Assembly: GCF_020520425.1 (NCBI RefSeq)
Contig: NC_079490.1
Coordinates: 38,820,723 to 38,884,722 of the forward strand
Source of the DNA: Spinacia oleracea
Taxonomy: Eukaryota > Streptophyta > Magnoliopsida > Caryophyllales > Amaranthaceae
DNA length: 64,000 bases
Direction of reading: 5' to 3'
How positions within the stretch are numbered: position 1 is the first letter of the stretch; every line of letters begins with the position of its first letter. The notes under the pieces were generated by a model that searched no databases, was not told the origin of the DNA, and was given only the letters and a program-made list of their open reading frames with translations. The translations under genes and the position numbers were made by a program. Below are positions 14,572 through 27,600 of the stretch, one piece after another.

Positions 14572-14588
14572 GGGGCTCGTGATACCAC
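14572..14588 (-). other. Primer-binding site of the copia-like element
   Basis: Minus strand reads GTGGTATCACGAGCC directly next to the LTR end. It is complementary in type to the 3' end of initiator tRNA-Met (TGGTATCA core). Confidence 0.75.
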
Positions 14589-15956
14589 TGTTAGGTTATG
14601 ATACATATGAACAACATAAATCATACGGAAAAACCTATATGCCAGGAATCAAATTAATTGCACATAATCAAATAATTAGTCTAGGATGCATACACTTTGT
14701 AGCGTGCCCTCCCTAGCTGCGCCCGAACCGAACAAGAACAAGTTTTTAGGACTCCAAGTGTCGTCCCTCCGTAGAAAGTCCACAGCACGTCCGGGTCCGC
14801 CTTAAGATTGACCAACTAGAATCGCCCTTAAGGTACTATAATTTTCGGCTAAATAAGGCAAGAGTTTTGCCTGATTTTCTGCTTAAAAATCCTAGCTTTG
14901 AATACTTGAAATCTCGTGTATAAATTTGTGACCCTAGGCACATATTTATAGAGTATGGAAAAGGATTTAGAATCCTATTAGAAGACCAATTAGTTTAATT
15001 AGAATCCCTTTAGGACTCTATTAAATAAATTCTATCTACTAGGATTAGGATTTAATCATAGAACGAATTCCAATAGCTTTAGGATTCGTATCGCACACAA
15101 CCGCACACGAGCACAAGCACCGCACAGCCCGCGCAAGCCTCGCGGCCCACGCGAGCTACACAGCTCGCAGCCCACGAGCATTGCTCGCAGCCCACGAGCA
15201 TTGCTGGGCCAGGCCTTGCACTGGGCCTGGCGAGGCTTTGGCAGCGTGTGTTGGTGCGCATGGCTTGCTGGGAGCGGGCCTGGCTTCGTGCTGGGCCTTC
15301 GTCTAGCAAGTCTCGTCCTATGCTAATTCGTACGATGCGCTTCCGATTAAATTCCCGATTCCGGAATTCATTTCCGATACGAACAATATCTGACATTTCC
15401 GATTCCGGAATTAATTTCCGTTTCGAACAAATATTTAATATTTCTGTTTCCTATAATATTTCCGATTCTGACAATATTTCCGTTTCCGGCAATAATTCCA
15501 ATTCCGGCAATATTTCCATTTCCGATAATATTTTTCGATACGTACTATGTTTCCGTTTCCGGCAACATCTACGACTTGGATAATATTTATATTTCCAATA
15601 CGATCCATATTTCCGTTTCCGGCAATATCATCATTTCCGGAGTATTCATTTACTTTCCTTTGACGATCTTAGCTCCCATTGAAACCAAGATCCGTCGATT
15701 CTGAATATCCATAGATGGAGTATTTAATGCCATTAAATACTTGATCCGTTTACGTACTATTTGTGTGACCCTACGGGTTCAGTCAAGAGTAAGCTGTGGA
15801 TTAATATCATTAATTCCACTTGAACTGAAGCGGCCTCTAGCTAGGCATTCAGCTCACTTAATCTCACTGAATTATTAACTTGTTAATTAATACTGAACCG
15901 CATTTATTAGACTTAATATTAAATGCATACTTGGACCAAGGGCATTATTTCCTTCA
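14589..15956 (-). repeat. 5' LTR of the copia-like element (1,368 bp)
   Basis: Bounded by TG (14,589) and CA (15,956), followed by the agata target duplication. It contains a GC-rich block (15,100-15,310) and the attccggaattc/tttccgtttccgg repeats shared with the left LTR. Confidence 0.85.
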
Positions 15957-16616
15957 AGATATGCATATACGAGTAAATATTACTCTTATTTGTTTATGAA
16001 TTTTTGACTTTTATATTACTGTTATTTGTTTATGAATTTTAGACTTAGCACCTATATAGCAATTGAAATGCTACAAACCAAATAGCTAGGTTGAAAATCA
16101 TACCATATCAACTCTTCGATTAGCAAAGCTTGTAGCACCACTGTTGTGCTTATTGCCTTGTAATGCTCGAGCATTTTTCCCATTTCAGATTTTTCCTAGT
16201 TTCATGAAACCAATGTTAGTATATATAGGTGAAACAAATAAAACTTAATTACTAAATTTAGGATATTTTGGGGTCACAAACCATGGCCTCTGGTAAAAGC
16301 CAATAATCTACCAAATCCGTCCAACTCCTAATGGACACTCCATCAGGCACGCCGACATAGTTCTCTTCTCAAGATTTATTCACTGGTTCGAAAAAATCCT
16401 TCTTCAATTTGTATCGATGATTGTTCCATGGTTTGTCAATACGCATCACTAGTGCCTTGTTAACTAGAGGTCCATCAGGTAACACAAAATGTTTCTTTAA
16501 AAAAAAAGAAGGAAAAATTAAGTTACGCCACATTAGTAAACAATAAAGTAGAAAGAGAAATTCAATACTCAAGCATGGATGATTATGGTGCAAACCAATG
16601 TTAACAAAATAGTTTG

Positions 16617-16684
16617 CCTAGCTAGTTCTGATCAGATCAGACTGATCTGATCTGATCTGTCTGATCTGATCAGAACTAGCTAGG
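16617..16684. repeat. 68-bp palindrome built from CTGATCAGATCAG units
   Basis: The sequence cctagctagttctgatcag on the left is mirrored by ctgatcagaactagctagg on the right, with several TGATCTGATC units between. It lies in an intron of the Transposase_24-like gene. A related cluster occurs at 26,047-26,216, and both are followed shortly by gattctgcagaaa. Confidence 0.85.
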
Positions 16685-18060
16685 TGAACTTAGTGATTCT
16701 GCAGAAACTTAACCCGGGGTCGGAACCCCCATGACCAAATAAAAACCTGAAAAATTGGCAACTGATTGATGAACATAGATGGAAAAAGAACAAATTTAAA
16801 GCTAATTAAACAGTTAAAGAAACCAACCAAAAAATCTTAACCAATGAAGCAACTAAGCTAAAATCAAACTACAATTAACATAAGTGTTAAGAACAATAAA
16901 TCCACATACCCGAATCATTGTAACAACATTAGTTTTTAACTTATTGTTCACAGCACGCCAACTTGGGACTCCCACTGGACAAAGTGAATCATTTTTTGCA
17001 ATATCTCCAAGGAAGCTCACAAGGATCTTCCCACCTTTTCGAATAGGTTGGTTGAATTCATTGAGCTTGACAATGTATTTGAACCCCTTTGCATCATGCC
17101 AAACGTCTCGAGGCAGAACTGGCCCCTTTACCAGATGTCGTATTCCATCAGCATCTGTCACGGGAGCTAAATCAGACTAAAAAATCACCAAGATCGATAA
17201 TTTACAGTTTGCATATTTGATGTAGAGACATGTTTGCCTATAGCTATAGCCTCCTCCTTCTCATCAAACTCCCTCGATTCTGGCCAATTTGGAATAATGA
17301 TTCGATGTCGAAGTGTTTGTTTCTTCACAGCAGTATCACTTCCTTCTCCTTGATCAAATTCATTTTCACTCTCAGAAGCCGATTCTTCAAATTCGTCCCA
17401 GTTGTAATTTGCCATGGTGTCTGGTGGTGTAGGAGATTGTGACATCACATGTTTTGTTGCTCCCAAAGGTGCAACAAATGCTCTTTTCTCTAAATGTGGT
17501 TTGACACTTGTAAAAGAAGATACCGGCTGTTGTCTAGCTTTTTGAGGCTGCTGTGTAGCTTTGTGAAGCTGATGGGTAGCTTTTTAAGGCTGACTGGTAG
17601 CTGTTCGAGGCTGTTGGGAAGCTTTGAAAGGCTGCAAAGAAGGCTGCAAGGTAGCTTTGAAAGGCTGCAACACAGGCTGCATAGTAAGCTGTTGTGGATT
17701 CGGTGTTGACGCTTTTTGTGTTGCAATTTCCGTCAGATTGGGAAACGTAGGTCCTTTATAGCATCTACTTTGTGTTGTTCCTGTAAGAGTGGGCGGAATT
17801 GGTTGTTGTAATGGGTTAGAGGATGGTTTTGTCTGGGTAAAGGATGGTTTTGATAATGCCTTCAGTTGTGGCTTTGAAACCATGGAAGTAGGCCGAGGCA
17901 AGGATGACTGTGGTGCAACCATGGTTTTTTTAGCAGCTACTGGTTGCTTAATGGGTTGTGATACCGCCCCAAATGTCTGTGACACTCCAAGTGTTGGAGG
18001 ACTGAACGATCCCCAGTTTTGGGTGGATGGATCAGAAGATTTTGGGGATTTAATGCAGCA

Positions 18061-18540
18061 ATGCTCGACCCTTCGTCAATAGCTACCAATGTTCTTTTAG
18101 TCCTGTAACTCATATTTTAGTTCCTGTTCAGAAAGTAAGAAACACAATCAGCAATGAATAAAAAGGTCATTAAACCAACTCAATTTCTACAAGAATGAAT
18201 CACTAAATAGGATAATAGGTATTCACTCAAAGTGACAATGATACACGTTAAATCAGTTTAACATTTTCACATAAACAAGAATTACAATGAGCAGAATACT
18301 CAGTATATATAGAAGCAAAGTGAAAATCTGATTGAGAAAAAGAAATTCATCCTGGCTCTAATTGGTCGTTAGCTCACGAGTGATCTAGAGTCTAGAATAT
18401 ACAAGTCATAGACTCAAAAGTCTGAAACCTTCAAGGAACTTGAAAACTTTATATTAGAAGGCCTTTTGCTCCGTTCATCCCTTTATTAAGTTTCATTATA
18501 ACCTGTCACATTACAAGCATAAGCACGAAACAAGATAGAG
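18061..18540. other. CACTA interior upstream of the Transposase_24-like gene
   Basis: AT-rich and likely to include the 5' leader or upstream introns of the minus-strand gene. No clear promoter could be fixed. Confidence 0.35.
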
Positions 18541-18601
18541 AAGGCAAACCAGAAAGGAAACAACTAACGTAAACGCACTGAAGATATTATCAGAAAGTGA
18601 A
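18541..18601 (+). pseudogene. Left partial copy of the STICHEL-like exon edge
   Basis: The stretch aggcaaaccagaaaggaaac through gcactgaagatattatcag recurs at 19,080-19,160 on the other side of the LINE fragment, with the right copy carrying extra bases in the middle. It is therefore a duplicated edge of the captured STICHEL-like fragment. Confidence 0.6.
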
Positions 18602-19079
18602 GATATTAGCACTATGGAAACAACTAACCTCCAGGTGGCTACCAAATCTCCCTGGAGGTCGAATTAGCACTATGGCCCCTACGAATGTGGAAAAGAATGA
18701 GTGTGTAGCAGCTTGGTGGAATGAGGAGGGTGATGGATGGCATTTGGAGGGATTGATCTCACATCTTTGGGTGCACGAACAGGAAGCTATCAAGATAATG
18801 AGGGTAGCAAGAAGTGAGCAGCCTGACATTCTGTGAAAGGACTACACAAGGAATGACAATTTCACGGTATGTAGTGCCTATCACCATGAAGTACAACGCA
18901 GGGAGCATAATGACAGTACCTCGAACCCAGCTACATCACAGTGGCTATGGCGTATGGTATGGAAAGCGGTGGTAGCCCCAAAAATCAAGAACCTCATGTA
19001 TAGAGCAATGAAGGAGGGCTTGCCCACTATGGATAAACTAGCAAGGAGAGACATGCCAGTTGATATTAGCACTATGCAC
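18602..19079 (+). pseudogene. LINE fragment, zf-RVT region at the end of ORF2
   Basis: The plus-strand translation includes WWNEEGDGWHLEG, then after a stop NDNFTVCSAYHHEV, SQWLWRMVWKAVVAPKIKN and LPTMDKLARRDM. This is the zinc-binding reverse transcriptase-associated (zf-RVT) region typical of the C-terminal part of plant LINE ORF2. An in-frame TGA (about 18,834) breaks it. The fragment is inserted inside the STICHEL-like sequence, which is partly duplicated on both sides. Confidence 0.72.
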
Positions 19080-19320
19080 TAGGCAAACCAGAACGGAAAC
19101 AACTAACAAGACAGATATGCAGAAGATCCGTAATGCACTGAAGATATTATCAGAAAGTGAGAAACAGCTCAGGGTGTCCAAGAATCAAACTACATGGCTT
19201 ACTGTAGCTCTATTGCAATTGAATTCTACAGATCCCTCTTTCTCAGATCCTAACGAGTCCAGGTTATCTGTAAGAACTTCAAATACTGAAGGTTGGGTTT
19301 TACTTTATCCTTATTTATAA
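19080..19320 (+). pseudogene. Captured fragment of a STICHEL-like (DNA polymerase III gamma/tau-like) gene
   Basis: The frame encodes KIRNALKILSESEKQLRVSK followed by NQTTWLTVALLQLNS. This resembles the segment of plant STICHEL and STICHEL-like proteins that follows the AAA ATPase core, where the ALK.LSE.EKQLR motif and TWLTVALLQL are conserved. STICHEL-like proteins regulate trichome branching and related growth. Only one exon-sized piece is present, on the plus strand, opposite the transposase genes. It is the third host fragment in this CACTA element. The family call rests on motif recognition and should be confirmed by a search. Confidence 0.68.
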
Positions 19321-21239
19321 ACTAAGATTACGCTTAGTCTAGGCTTAATGATACTTAACTGATCAGTAAAATGTTGGAGTAAATTGTTCAGCTGCAGATG
19401 GTGACTGTTGCAGTACAGTTACAAAAACCTTAGTTCAAATTAAGAGAAATAAAAGTACAACCGTAATATCTTAAAACCATCTCTCTTACTCATGTTCTTC
19501 TTCAACCTCAAAAGAATAATTACTTCCCCACTAATCTTTTTGTTTTTGGTATCAATTTTATATTATGTCAGAATGTCTAGGTAAATTAATCATAGACTTT
19601 TATTGAAAATGTTACTTTCATACGAGTTATAAATCATAGCCCAGATAGCCGGACTTCGGAAAAATGTAAGTCTTTTATATTTTCATCATATTTTTATATT
19701 TTTATGACACCAGGCAAAAGCTGAAGAACAATCTAAAACAAGTCATCAAACAAATCAGGAAGTTGTGAACCAGCAAAACAACATCAAGCAACAGCTGCAT
19801 GTCTGACATGTATTAACAAAATGATTTGGCTACCTTATTAGTTATTCCCCATTCTGTTTTGAAAAGAAAGGAGGGGAACCATACCTGGAATAAAGATCTT
19901 TGTTGCTTGATTCAGAGAGCCTAAATCAGTAATATCCTGAGCCTGTAGTTTTAAGAAAATGATTATCAAGAGAGTTACATAGGAGAGAAAACAAGCGATA
20001 AAAGGATCAATATTACAATACAAATGAGCTTAGAGAAGCTTGAAAAAAGCTGGCTATAATTATATAAAGTCGGTGGTCACATATGATTCTCAAAGTCAAA
20101 AGACATAGAAAGAGGATCCAATGGGTGATCCAGCAGCTTAGTATAGTAGTAAATGGCAGCTTTGAAGAGGTGGATGCACATTGTTAATTGTTAACATGAA
20201 TGCAGAACACAAACATCTACTAGAGAATCAATCCTGAATTGCAGAACTCGAAACAGACAGAAACATAAATGTAGAAATGTAAGTCTTTAAACCCAAAGAA
20301 GTAAAGTCATCTCTTGGCCTAATAAATTGAATAATAAAAGGAAGATTAGCATTTTAGTCAAATATTTTGTATACGTCAATATGCACCGGGACACATGAAT
20401 ATCATGCATTCCCCAATAATACATCAACATTATCCAAGTAAAATAGAAGTAAAGAGGTAACGTGTTGATACTTGTGTAATACTGGAAACTAATGGAGTGA
20501 TGTTTACTGTTATAAACAATGAAATTTAGTGAATTGTTTTTAGCAATATTTTACATTGGAGTCATTTCATGATTAACTCACAGCATTTCACTAATCTTAC
20601 AGATTCACGGTTTGTCTGTGTGGTTCTCCTTAGATAGCCAGGCATGATATTTTGGCAAACTCTGACAGATACGCTTTGTCAAAGGGGGGTAAAACTTTCA
20701 GAACCAAGACAGATGCATATAAACAAGAATCATTCTTTTCCCAATAAACCGTATTGTTTAGTTATAATGGACCAACCCACCCCTGACACACATTTTCTTG
20801 TGTACCACAGGCGCAACAAAAAGGGGAAGAAAAGCAACAACAACACTGCAACAACAATGAACCGAATCAAATACAAAAGGGGGAAATCACAAAAAATAAA
20901 GATAAATTGCCCCTTTTTCACGGAATTACAGTATAAAAATCTCTGCATCACCGTCAAAGAAACTAGTAGTAAGGGTACTTGGACATTAGTAGACAATAAA
21001 ATAAGTGAGTATAGATTAAGTATATACCTCATTATTCAACCAGATTAAACAATATGGCTCACAACGTCATGAATAAATACAAATCCAAAGCAAAACAATA
21101 AAAAATAAGCATGATCAATCGGTCCCACCCTCTTCCTCTACTGCTAAAGAATCCCCTAAATTAAACACATCTCTAGGCTTGTTCTTAACAACATGAAACC
21201 ATCCCTTTTGTATTTCATATTCTATGTAAAATACTTATT
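19321..21239. other. CACTA interior between captured fragment and TNP2 gene; no gene recognised
   Basis: AT-rich. Frames at 20,644-21,048 (+) and 20,730-21,032 (-) show no known motif. The stretch may hold the TNP2 3' untranslated region on the minus strand. Confidence 0.4.
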
Positions 21240-24200
21240 TTGCTTGAGATGAGAATACAAATGGATCATCTTGCAATAATCGTCCAGAATGCATCAATTT
21301 AGAGAAATTGACACATACTCCGCCATTTGGATATGCTTTTACACCCCTATGAATTTCTACCCAATCACAACGAAACAATACAACTTTGTAATCTCCGTAT
21401 TAATCTAATTCATAGATATCTTTCACTTTTCCATAGTAGGCATCTCCATCCGCTTCGACCATAATTCCAGAAGTTTGTGTCAAAAGACGAGAATCGCGAT
21501 CCGTGGAAAGGAATTTGTATCCATTGATTATGTATCCTTTTAATTTTCTACCATAAGAATGCAAACCACCCGCCAAAGCTTTTCTTAGTTTCCCATATTC
21601 GGTGGTTGCATCTATGTAATGTACCTACGATGATAAATCATTAAATCAAATACATATTTTTTAAAAGAAGTATGTATTCACATTAAAAGAACTTATGTAA
21701 CCTTATTTTGCAGCCACCCTCCAAATTCATCGATGATCCAGTTACTTTCATCACTCTCCGTGACAGGATTTTGTAAGTTCATTTGACGTTTCTCGGTTAA
21801 AAATTCACTTCATGGAAGAAGAACAAAATTAAAAATCATCTACTATAACAATTCATAATTAAAAAGAAAACCAACATAATACTTACTCCAGATCCCCTTT
21901 TATCTCATCAGAGTGAAGCAAAATGTAGCGATGAGCTTGTTTTAAGCTTTTGTCATCAAGGCGAATGCTGACCTCCTTCCCAATAACTCGACCACCGGAA
22001 TTAAACAAGTAATCATTGGGATTTGGAATGTCATCATCCATCCTTTTAGGTATGTTGAAGATGGTCTTAACAACTTGAAGATATCTCGAACAAAACCTAA
22101 TTGTCTCCTCTAAAAGGAAGCCTTCTGCAATAGATCCTTCGGGTTGGGCTTTATTGGTTACATGTGATTTCAAATGGGACAAGTACCTTTCAAATAAAAC
22201 ATTTGTACTTAATATATGATAAATGTGAAATATTTAATAAAAAGAATATAATTTAGACGTGTAAGATATTAACCTTTCAATGGGATACATCCATCTGTAT
22301 TGCACTGGTCCACCAAGTTTAACCTCCTCCACTAAGTGAATCAACAAATGGACCATGATTGTGAAAAATGAAGGCAGAAACTCCTTTTCCAACTCACAAA
22401 GAGTTAAAATAATTTCATTTTGAAGACCATCTAAATCATCTGGATCAATAGTAGTAGAGCACAACTTCTTGAAAAAGGAAGACAATCTAGCCAACAAGTC
22501 AATTACTTTTGTAACTTTAGAGGCCCTTAAGGCAACGGGAAGGATATCCTGCATTAGAACATGGTTGTCATGGCTTTTGAGGTTAATCAACTTCCTTTGC
22601 TTCATATTCACACAACTAGAAAGGTTGGATCCATATCCATCAGGAACTTTAATTTTCTGCAAAACATTTAGGAACCTCTCCTTCTCCTCGGTAGACATAA
22701 AATAGGAAGCCGGAGGCATGCATTCACCTCCGTTAGGATAGTACTCAGCCAAAGGTGAGACTTTATTCTCCATGCTTCAAGGGCTTCTCGATCATTCCTA
22801 CTATCTCTACTCTTATCCATACTAAGAAGAGTTCCCAAAATATTCTCAGACACGTTTTTCTCAATGTGCATCACATCTAAATTATGCCTTAGAAGATTAT
22901 GCTCCCAATACACCAAATCAAAGAATATGCTTCTCTTGGTACCAAAGTCACTTTCATCTTGGACATCATCATCATCATCATGTTCTCTTTGCCTCTTTTT
23001 CGGTGGTGCCTTCGACTTTCCGTAAACATGCTTCACCTTTTCTTGCTGCCTCAATATATCAGTGCCGCTAGGATGAGATGGGGCATTACCCCACTCATTA
23101 GTTCCAAACTTCTCACAAAACTTGTCACCTTGACATCGATATGGGTGATCTGAAGGTAACCATTTTCTATAGCTACAATAGCAAATCTTGCTCCCAAATC
23201 TATCAGAAGGCGTGGAATCTAAGCATATAGGACATGAATTGTAACCTTTTATGCTCAAACCAAAGAGCATTGCATAGCCGGAAAAGTCATTAATAGTCCA
23301 AAACAAAGCCGCACGCAAATTAAATTTCTCTCCAGCAAAAGCATCAAAAGCTTCAACCCCTTTCCACATCAATTTCAATTCATGCACTAATGGCTACAAA
23401 TACACGTCAATATCATTTCCGGGACTTGATTTTCCCGGAATAAGCGTGGACAGAATGAAAGAAGATGGTTTTATACATAACCATGGTGGAAGATTATAAG
23501 GAATCAACATCACTGGCCACGTACTATAAGTGGTGTTCATTAAACGGTAAGGATTAAAACCATCACTAGCAAGACCTAATCGAACACTAAGAGGGTCTAA
23601 TGCAAAATCTCTGTGACGCTCATCAAATGCCTTCCATGCTAAGCCATCTGAGGGATGCCTTAAAATCTTCTTATCATCTTCACCCAATCGCTCTGTATCA
23701 TGCCATCTCTTATCTTCTGCTGTTTCTGATGACATGTATATTCTTTTTAGTCTCGGTATAAGAGGGAAATATCGCATTACCTTAGCTGGCACACCTTTCT
23801 TACAAGTATCTGTACCTTGATCACTTACAATGTTGCCCCTATCCTTAGTTTTCGTCCACCTCGATGTACCACAAACATGACACTTGTCTTTCTTTGAAAA
23901 TTCACCCCAATACAACATGCAATTATTCGGACAAGCATTAATCTTTTCATACCCAAGGCCCAAGTCTTTTATCATTTTCTTACCGTAATAATAAGAAGAG
24001 GGAAAATCAAGTATTTGAGGAAATGCATCTAGAATTAGCTTCAACAGCATATTGAAAGATTCTATGGACCAGTGATTCAAACACTTCAAGTGAAACAAGT
24101 GTAACAGAAAAGAAAACTTTGAAAAATTGATACACCCCTCGTATAATTTCTCCTCAGAAGCTTCAAGCAACTTCTTATACGTCACATCTTCTTCTATTGT

Positions 24201-24647
24201 AAAATAATCATATTCTACATCTGTGTCATAGGCCACGGGTTCCTCAATCCATTCATCATCCTCTCGTGCTTCTAAATTTGGGCAATTGGGAGGCATATTA
24301 ACACTAAATGCTGATCTTAATATCCCTCCTATATTATCTCGACCTACAAACCCACTTTGGTTATCAAGGGATCCTTCACTAGTAATCCCTCCATCACTCT
24401 CAAAAATACGCTGAAACGTATCCCCTTTACCATGAAAAATCCAATCCTTAAATGGCTTATAAAATCCCTTAAACAAAATATGCCTCTCCACTTCATTTAC
24501 GGAGAACCATTTCTCTACCTTACAGTTCTTACATGGACATCTAATTTTTCCTTCGACTAGATCTTGCTTGGAAAACTCAATAAATTCCAAACAACTGTCG
24601 ACATATTCACGATGACCAGTGGGTAGATCGATCAAACTTTTATCCAT
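21240..24647 (-). pseudogene. TNP2-type CACTA transposase, disrupted
   Basis: The chosen start is ATG at 24,647, giving MDKSLIDLPTGHREYVDSCL and an IRCPCKNCK zinc motif, the Transpos_assoc N-terminus. The TNP2 core (Transposase_21) follows, with CPNNCMLYW, CHVCGTSRW, PSDGLAWKAFDE, then GYAMLFGLSIKGYNSCPIC. Next come a DUF4218-like part (KSHDNHVLMQDILPVALRA, WMYPIER) and, across introns at 22,187-22,273, 21,808-21,886 and 21,625-21,701, a DUF4216-like tail (YGDYKVVLFRCDWVEIHRGV). Defects: an in-frame TAG at 23,394-23,396, a frame change near 22,770, and TAA at 21,400-21,402. TNP2 is the catalytic transposase acting on the CACTA ends. Confidence 0.9.
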
Positions 24648-27600
24648 ATCTATACGAAATTAGCAGAGTAATTAGTAATATACGTCGGTCGTAGAATAGG
24701 AAATTTTTATATGTACTTATTAAAATATTATGATCATTCTTAGAACCTTGATATATCACACGAGATTAATTTAAGTCACATAACACCTCCGTACACAACT
24801 CTTCTTAATTCATACCATAACTTATGGTTTTTTATTTAATCATTCTTCATTAATGACTAATATTTGTTATCTATCTTCATCTTCTAAAATTTATTACCCT
24901 CTATCACTTCCATATTATATTTTCTTTTTGCGTACAAGATGATACTTTAAACTTCACATGAATTTGCAAGGAAAATAAAGCATGTGATTTTAGCGCACAA
25001 GGTGATACTTTAAAATTCACACGAAGACAACATTATAAATCCATTTTTAAAAGGAGTAAGAGTACCTTAAGTAACGTGGCATCACATAATCAGAATTTAT
25101 GGTAAAATTTCTTGAATTAAATGTAATTCAGCTAAGCAAAATTATGAAGTTGGGATAATGTAATTAGACAAAAATACCAACACAAAATGCCAAAGCTAAC
25201 AAAAACACCTACTTACAAATTTGAAGCTATTATATCAAAACATTTGAAATTAAATCAACAGGAATACAATAGAAAGATCCAACTTTTGCATGATTGACGT
25301 AAGTTAAGATAGCACAATAAACGTCAGTATATGCTCATTGTATATATATTAGACATCGAGGAAATGTAAAGCCACGGAAATTATATTCTAACACTTAACA
25401 AACCTAACTTGCAGAGTTGTAGCCCACCCTTGTCCATACAAAATTAGGGAAATAACAATTGTCCAATAAAAAACCTAAAACGGACTTTATAGTATACATA
25501 CCTCTAGTATCAAAGAGTAGATGCAACGCACGAACCGATGCACGAACCTACGAACAAAGCTAAAGACTCGCAGGAAACCTTGAACCGGTGTAGCAACGCA
25601 CGAACCGATGCATGAACCTACGAACAACGCCTACCAAACATACAATTTAAGAATTTAATCAGTCACAACAGAGGAAAACCAATTCCATGTAACTATTTCA
25701 ACCAGTACGGCTCCAACAATCAATCAAAGACCTAAAAAGGTTAAAAAAAATTAAACTTTCCCATGCATTTTCAAATAAGCAAAACCCAACATATGCAACC
25801 AAACAAAACTTCACTTTTATCATAAAATAGCTACAAAATTGCATTCATAAGCTCAACAATCTTAATGAAAAAGAATCAAAAATATGATTGTATTATTATT
25901 TTTTGGTTGTATCATATCTCAATTGTATCTGATAATGTGATGCGATCTCGCAAGGCACCCAGATTGCAATTGCTAAAGGATGGCAAAAAGTCATTGTGTG
26001 TTCAGATTCTAAAAAAGCTATATCAAGATTGAATCAACCATCCATTCTGATCAATTCAACAGTCCTGATCATATCAGTTCTGATCAATCCTGATCAGTAC
26101 TGATCAGAACTGATCTGATCAGGACTAATCAGGATTGATCAGAACTGATATGATCAGAGTTGATCAAAACTGATTTGATCATCACTGATCTGATCACAAC
26201 TAGGTGATTGTTGATTCTGCAGAAAATACAACAGAAAGATCCAATTTTTTTCTTTCAGATTTTTAATTTAATCGGTGAATAGCAACAGCAAGTCAAGGAC
26301 TTGCTCCTAACAGTATATTGGCAGCAGATTAGCAGAACAGAACCAAACAGAAAATCCGATCAAAGCCGCAGATAAGAAGAACAATATTCAGAGCAACGAG
26401 CATTAGCAATTCAACATCACGAGAATAAGAGAAATCAAACAATCCAGGAGTTTCAACAAATTTACAAAAACACCAAATATCATCCAACTCATTATTTAAG
26501 ACTAACGTGCCATAAAATTCCAGGAATTAGCAAAATTCGTTTCTATAAAACAAAAATAAATATCATCCAGCTCATTATTCAAGGAAGACCTTAGTTTCTG
26601 AATGCAACATCGTCTTTTGTTTCATTGACCATTAAGAGGAAAGCTACAAATACACAATGCTTATTCAAGAACTTGAAGACATGTGTTTTCAAAACATTAA
26701 AACTCAATCTTAGGTGTGAAAGAAAGCTGCTAAGTATTGTAAAACACGAGTCTAAAAAAATTAGAATAGGACAGGTTTATTACTATGAGATGGAATCAAA
26801 AGCAAGCCCCCACCCCAGCTAGATATTGCCTACACAGTTCATGCACTCACCGACAAATGTTCACTTCCAAGCTGCAAAGAGAGTGGTTACACCATCAACA
26901 ATCACTACAAGAAGCCCATTTATATTATTCTTCTTTCTGTCAATTTCTATTTATTGCATTTCATTTTGTGGACTGTCATGTAATGACAGCTTTTCTTAGT
27001 TTGTCCTCTAACATTAGCTGCCTAAAGTAGTGACGTCATCGTAGAATCAGGGTTAAAATTTTGTGTGTGCAGACGCCTATAAGACGTCACTAAGCTTGTA
27101 ATGTTCAGATTGAATAAATATATCAATGAAACGGAAACAAGCACAACTCTGCCTCTATATTGTCATATTCATGCCCACATTGCTTTGATGTTCAATATAT
27201 GAACGCAACTTATAAAGGAAGGGCAGGAGAGAAAGATCGAGCTTTTTTTAGTGGAGCACCAATAGCTGTTAATTCGAATAAAAGGGTAGTGAGTTTCTTA
27301 ACTCTACTAGTTAGAGTTTTCTTCTAACTCTAGAGGATCTGAACCTATGCATAAATAAACAGCCTTTGTCATCAATAAGAGAAATATTTGTTCACAAGGA
27401 TGTTGCCACTAAGTTAAGCAACTGCCTCCAGGTAAAGTATTCGTAGGATTGTTTTACATCAAAGGAGAAGCTATCAACGACACAACAACATTGGCGGTAC
27501 ACGGTCTATTCACTTGTATACTTCCGTCCTAATATGATAAAATTGAAGATCTGGTGCACATGTGTTATGCAATAATATTAAAGATAACTAAATAAAATAA

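Larger units (their letters stand above)
10301..15956 (-). mobile_element. Non-autonomous copia-like LTR retrotransposon (LARD-type) with AGATA target duplication
   Basis: Two direct repeats starting tgttaggttatgatacat (10,301 and 14,589) bound the element. It ends ...ttccttca at 15,956. Five bases before (agata, 10,296-10,300) equal the five after (agata, 15,957-15,961), an intact target duplication. Just left of the right LTR is gctcgtgataccac, which on the minus strand is a TGGTATCACGAGC primer-binding site, close to the initiator tRNA-Met site of copia elements, so the element reads right to left. The ~2.9 kb interior has no gag or pol frame and instead carries GC-rich and simple-repeat blocks. 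The LTRs differ at many positions, so the insertion is not recent. Confidence 0.87.
7798..18060 (-). pseudogene. Transposase_24 (Ptta/En-Spm)-like second gene of the CACTA element, disrupted
   Basis: Exons can be followed on the minus strand. About 17,200-18,060 is a Gln/Pro-rich leader with QPFKA repeats and an acidic segment. 16,910-17,178 contains KLNEFNQPIRKGG, SFLGDIAKN and PSWRAV. 16,283-16,500 contains PDGPLVNKAL and, past a stop, SWTDLVDYWLL. About 16,096-16,200 contains NSGATSFANRR. 8,496-8,597 contains GDFSELAFFKSVYAKEDG. 7,940-8,368 holds YGFGVKQSDIFG and a coiled coil. 7,798-7,845 is the terminus, ending DNQAET. The order matches plant Ptta/En-Spm proteins, the second gene of CACTA elements, thought to bind the transposon ends. 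In-frame stops at 17,584-17,586 and 16,369-16,371 make it a pseudogene. A copia-like element sits in one intron (10,301-15,956). Confidence 0.8.

Noticed and set aside
26906-27034. Possible 130-bp CACTA MITE (cactacaagaagc ... gtagtg)
   Set aside because: The inverted ends match only a few bases and the flanking triplets (aat/acg) differ.
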